From contig NZ_RJJT01000002.1 in assembly GCF_003938655.1 (NCBI RefSeq), forward strand, positions 310,001 to 374,000: DNA of 64,000 bases. The letters are read 5' to 3'. The translations under genes and the position numbers were made by a program. Under the pieces are notes generated by a model that was not told the origin of the DNA, ran no database searches, and was given only the letters and a program-made list of their open reading frames with translations. Below are positions 61,509 through 64,000 of the stretch, in pieces. This stretch comes from Rhizobium pisi (lineage in GTDB: Bacteria > Pseudomonadota > Alphaproteobacteria > Rhizobiales > Rhizobiaceae). Within the stretch, counting starts at the first letter, position 1. Every line of letters begins with the position of its first letter.

Positions 61509-62358
61509 GCTGGAACGCCTCCCGCACCATTTCGGCAAGCTCGCGTATGGCCTCGCTGGAGCGATAGGTGCTCCGGCGAAGCACGACCTTCGAGGAATCG
61601 ACCGGCGGAAAACCGTCTTCGGCGGTCAGTTCCCGACAGCCGGACGGAATGCTGCTGCGCGAAAGCGTGGTGACGGCAAGGCCGGCGATCACGGCGTTCT
61701 TCAGCCCCGAACCCGTATCGGCGATGAAAGCGATCCGGTAATTGCGGCCGATCTGCTCGAGCGACCGGAGCGCAAAATCGCGTGACCAAGTGGAGTTGCG
61801 ATAGGTTGCAATGGGCAGGGGGTCCATATCATGCAGCCGGTGGACCATCGACGTGACCCAGACGGTCGGGTCGATGCACAGAACCTCGCCCTGCCTCTGG
61901 TCGCTCCAGTCGAACACGACGGCAAGATCGAGTTCGTCCCGCTCCAGGGCGGCAATGTTGCGGGATGTATAGTCGCAGGACACGGTGACCTCGACCGCCG
62001 GATGACGCACGGCGAAAGCCGCAAGGGCTGCCGGCAGCACCGTCTGGCTGTATTCCTCGGGAATTCCGATACGCACCGGCCCATCAAGCGGCTTGCTTCG
62101 GATCGTCGCGGCGGCCTCGTTCAGGAGATCGATGACCCTGCGGGCATAGGGCACGAGCTGTATGCCCTGGCGTGTGAGTAGCACGCCGCGGGCGCCGCGC
62201 TCGAACAGCGTTTCCCCGATCGCCGCCTCGAGCCTCTTGACTTGGGTGCTGACGGCCGATTGCGTCCGGCCGATGCGCTGGGCAGCCGCGGAGAAGTTCG
62301 ACGTCTCGGCGACGACCAGAAAGGTTCTCAGGAGGTCGCTCTCGATCGGTTCGTGCAT
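61483..62358 (-). CDS. LysR family transcriptional regulator
   Basis: A 291-residue LysR protein. The helix-turn-helix is SNFSAAAQRIGRTQSAVSTQ at about residues 20-40, followed by VKRLEAAIGETLFERGARGV, and then a type 2 periplasmic-binding effector domain. Its 3' end overlaps the 3' end of the convergent AraC-type gene by 26 bp. It is divergent from the DMT transporter gene with 111 bp between, so it probably controls that exporter. Confidence 0.92.
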   Translation of the reverse strand: MHEPIESDLLRTFLVVAETSNFSAAAQRIGRTQSAVSTQVKRLEAAIGETLFERGARGVLLTRQGIQLVPYARRVIDLLNEAAATIRSKPLDGPVRIGIPEEYSQTVLPAALAAFAVRHPAVEVTVSCDYTSRNIAALERDELDLAVVFDWSDQRQGEVLCIDPTVWVTSMVHRLHDMDPLPIATYRNSTWSRDFALRSLEQIGRNYRIAFIADTGSGLKNAVIAGLAVTTLSRSSIPSGCRELTAEDGFPPVDSSKVVLRRSTYRSSEAIRELAEMVREAFQPMPALSMV

Positions 62359-62469
62359 GGAAAGCCATAGAAAAAATCGATGATAGCCATCACTACTATT
62401 CGTTTGTCTAATGTCAATTCCCGGCGCAGAAATGATCCGCGTTCGACTTCCTTCTTTGAGAATATCTGC

Positions 62470-63372
62470 GTGACCATTGAAAATACGGCCAGACCACTCG
62501 CAGGCAGCGAGCACGAGAAGGGTGTGCTTCTCATCGTTGCCGCGACGCTTGCCTGGAGCGCCAGCGGCGTCTACTCGCGGCTCCTGACCACCGACGTATG
62601 GACGGCGATCGCCTGGCGGTCGTTGTTCGGCGGCTTGTTCCTGCTGATCCCCTGCCTTTTCCTCGAAGGGGGCATCTCGCGGCAACAATGGCGTTCCGTC
62701 TTTCATCCCACAGGTCTTGCGATGATCGCATGCCAGACTTTCAGTCAGGGATGCTTCATCGGTGCGCTCTACATGACCACCGTCGCCAACGTGGCGATGA
62801 TCTATGCGACAACGCCGTTCATCGCGGCCTTGTTCGGCTGGCTCATCCTTCGGGAGAGGGTCGGCAGGCGGACGCTGATTGCCGGAGGCATCTCGCTCCT
62901 CGGCGTGGCCGTCATCGTCGCCTCCTCGATCGGCGGCGGCACGGGGTGGGGCGACGTGCTGGCACTCGGCATGACCGCGTCTTTCGCGCTCGTCATCATC
63001 ATTCCGCGCATCAATCCCGGCGTGCCGAGCCTGCCGCCAACCGTCGTCAGCGCCTTCCTGACCCTCCTCATCTTCGCTCCGTTCGGCTCGGTCGGTTCGC
63101 TCGACCTGCACAACTGGATCGTCCTTGCCGCTTTCGGCGCGACCAATTTCTCGCTCGCGCTGGTGCTCTTCCTGGCGGGGGCGAAGCGGATGCCGCCGGC
63201 GGAAGCCGCATTGATCGGCACGATGGAAATCGTGCTCACGCCCTTCTGGGTCTGGCTGCTGTTTTCCGAACAACCGCCTGTCGCCACCTATTTCGGCGGG
63301 GTGATCATTCTCGGCGCCGTGTTCTGGCACACGGCCATGGACTTTAAGCGCGGGCAGCGGCAGCGTTCCTGA
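62470..63372 (+). CDS. DMT superfamily transporter (EamA family)
   Basis: A 300-residue membrane protein with ten predicted helices in two EamA repeats (about 17-145 and 155-290). Motifs are LAWSASGVYSRLL, TPFIAALFGWLILRERV and, in the second half, EIVLTPFWVWLLFSEQP. GTG at 62470 is proposed because the earlier in-frame codons from 62380 code for polar, non-family sequence; the ribosome site is weak. The family exports or imports metabolites and amino acids; the substrate is unknown. It is divergent from the LysR gene. Confidence 0.88.
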   Translation: MTIENTARPLAGSEHEKGVLLIVAATLAWSASGVYSRLLTTDVWTAIAWRSLFGGLFLLIPCLFLEGGISRQQWRSVFHPTGLAMIACQTFSQGCFIGALYMTTVANVAMIYATTPFIAALFGWLILRERVGRRTLIAGGISLLGVAVIVASSIGGGTGWGDVLALGMTASFALVIIIPRINPGVPSLPPTVVSAFLTLLIFAPFGSVGSLDLHNWIVLAAFGATNFSLALVLFLAGAKRMPPAEAALIGTMEIVLTPFWVWLLFSEQPPVATYFGGVIILGAVFWHTAMDFKRGQRQRS

Positions 63373-63785
63373 GGCGTCATCGCCTTGCAGGAAGATTATC
63401 CACGTCTTTGCCGACTGTCGTCTTTGAGTTGCGCCCTGTCGTTTTCATGAGCGCTGTTTTGCGCAAGGCGTGGTTTGCTGAAGGTGTTTAAGGCGGCAGA
63501 GGAACCGAGATCGACCGAAAGGAGGTTCTGGAGCCCGGAAACCAGCTCTTTGCGCAGCAGATCGACAGATTGCGGCAGGCGATCACGAGCCGAACAGGAC
63601 AGGCTGAACCTTCAGCGTTCGCTCCTCCCTTCCATTCAATCCGTCTCCGCCTATTTGCAGAATTCGAGTATCGCCCGATGCGGCGATATGGACATGCCGG
63701 GCTGCAGAGGAGGCAGGCCGGAAGAAAAGCTTGCCGTCGGCTGCATTGGTTGCGGGTCGAGGTATTTCAAACGTGGGAGGAATCC
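63373..63785. other. 413-bp intergenic region without a supported gene
   Basis: It probably holds the promoter of the fdhA gene. Open frames exist on both strands but their translations are Arg/Ser-rich and match no family, and none has a convincing ribosome site. No clear hairpin or palindrome was found. Confidence 0.5.
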
Positions 63786-64000
63786 ATGAGCAAGAATAGA
63801 GGCGTCGTTTATCTCCGTCCGGGCAAGGTCGAGGTTCGCGACATCGACGACCCGAAGCTGGAAGCGCCCGATGGCCGCCGCATCGAGCACGGCGTCATTC
63901 TCAAGGTCATATCGACCAACATCTGCGGCTCCGACCAGCACATGGTCCGCGGCCGCACGACCGCGATGCCGGGCCTGGTCCTCGGTCATGAAATCACCGG
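63786..64000 (+). CDS. fdhA: Glutathione-independent formaldehyde dehydrogenase, 3'-truncated by the window
   Basis: The first 71 residues are present. MSKNRGVVYLRPGKVEVRDI, IEHGVILKVISTNICGSDQH (residues 33-52) and MVRGRTTAMPGLVLGHEI match the zinc- and NAD-dependent formaldehyde dehydrogenase of Pseudomonas putida as remembered. The catalytic zinc ligands Cys47 and His67 are visible. ATG at 63786 follows GGGAGGA. It oxidises formaldehyde to formate; betaine and sarcosine demethylation release formaldehyde, which fits the adjacent carnitine-to-betaine operon. Confidence 0.9.
   Translation, partial: MSKNRGVVYLRPGKVEVRDIDDPKLEAPDGRRIEHGVILKVISTNICGSDQHMVRGRTTAMPGLVLGHEIT

Noticed and set aside
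61483-63330. 615-codon minus-strand frame that would fuse extra sequence to the LysR protein
   Set aside because: The region beyond 62358 lies opposite the DMT transporter gene and is compositionally unlike a protein; LysR starts at 62358.
63475-63789. Plus-strand frame of 104 codons before fdhA
   Set aside because: It overlaps the fdhA ribosome site, has no ribosome site of its own and shows no recognisable motif.
1-64000. Mobile elements, CRISPR arrays, prophage genes or tRNA-linked attachment sites
   Set aside because: None was seen: no transposase or integrase, no regularly spaced repeats and no tRNA. The toxin-antitoxin pair at 15724-16421 stands alone without signs of a larger island.

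Overview
The window is GC-rich and densely packed alphaproteobacterial DNA, most likely from a Rhizobium of the leguminosarum/etli type. This rests on many ABC uptake operons, an mctSR-mctP monocarboxylate locus, a chemoreceptor ending in a DWEEF tether, and a carnitine-to-betaine operon with a fused carnitine dehydrogenase/thioesterase. No rRNA, tRNA, insertion sequence, prophage or CRISPR array was seen. Organism and pathway names are inferences from protein sequence recalled without a database.

Region 1 (1-11302): the end of a sugar-phosphate isomerase/epimerase-like gene and an unrecognised TIM-barrel-like protein precede a leftward operon of eight genes. The operon encodes a ribose-type ABC importer (binding protein, ATPase, two permeases), an amidohydrolase, a PLP amino-acid dehydratase-like enzyme, a RidA imine deaminase and a zinc N-deacylase. 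A divergent IclR regulator and a long operator-like dyad flank its start. The substrate is unknown.

Region 2 (11661-23815): an organosulfur monooxygenase with its own SsuABC-type importer; a VapC-type toxin-antitoxin pair; a ClC chloride protein with CBS domains, divergent from a MarR regulator with a perfect operator-like palindrome between them; and a polar-amino-acid ABC importer with homocysteine S-methyltransferase, divergent from an Lrp/AsnC regulator with a palindromic site between them.

Region 3 (23916-32284): mctS-mctR, a small DUF3311-like membrane protein and mctP; a methyl-accepting chemotaxis protein; an SsuD-type monooxygenase preceded by a possible 33-residue peptide gene; and a small ferredoxin-like-fold protein.

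Region 4 (32380-42852): a sugar-acid catabolic regulon with an ABC importer, a 3-hydroxyisobutyrate-dehydrogenase-like enzyme, gluconokinase, 5-ketogluconate reductase (idnO), a D-2-hydroxyacid dehydrogenase, L-idonate 5-dehydrogenase (idnD), a LacI-family regulator and an SMP-30 lactonase. Four matches to ATGTTATCGATAACAT lie at its promoters. Together they suggest uptake of L-idonate, ketogluconate, gluconate or their lactones and conversion to 6-phosphogluconate.

Region 5 (42916-46698): an ECF sigma factor translationally coupled to a membrane-anchored von Willebrand A protein, then a divergent HSL-type esterase.

Region 6 (46702-64000): ten leftward genes that look like one gamma-butyrobetaine/carnitine operon: a BKACE-type dehydrocarnitine cleavage enzyme, carnitine dehydrogenase-thioesterase fusion, acyl-CoA dehydrogenase, acyl-CoA synthetase, carnitinyl-CoA dehydratase, an oligopeptide-type ABC importer and a CocE-type hydrolase. 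A divergent GlxA-type AraC regulator precedes it. A LysR regulator, a DMT exporter and the start of glutathione-independent formaldehyde dehydrogenase follow; the last fits demethylation of the betaine produced.
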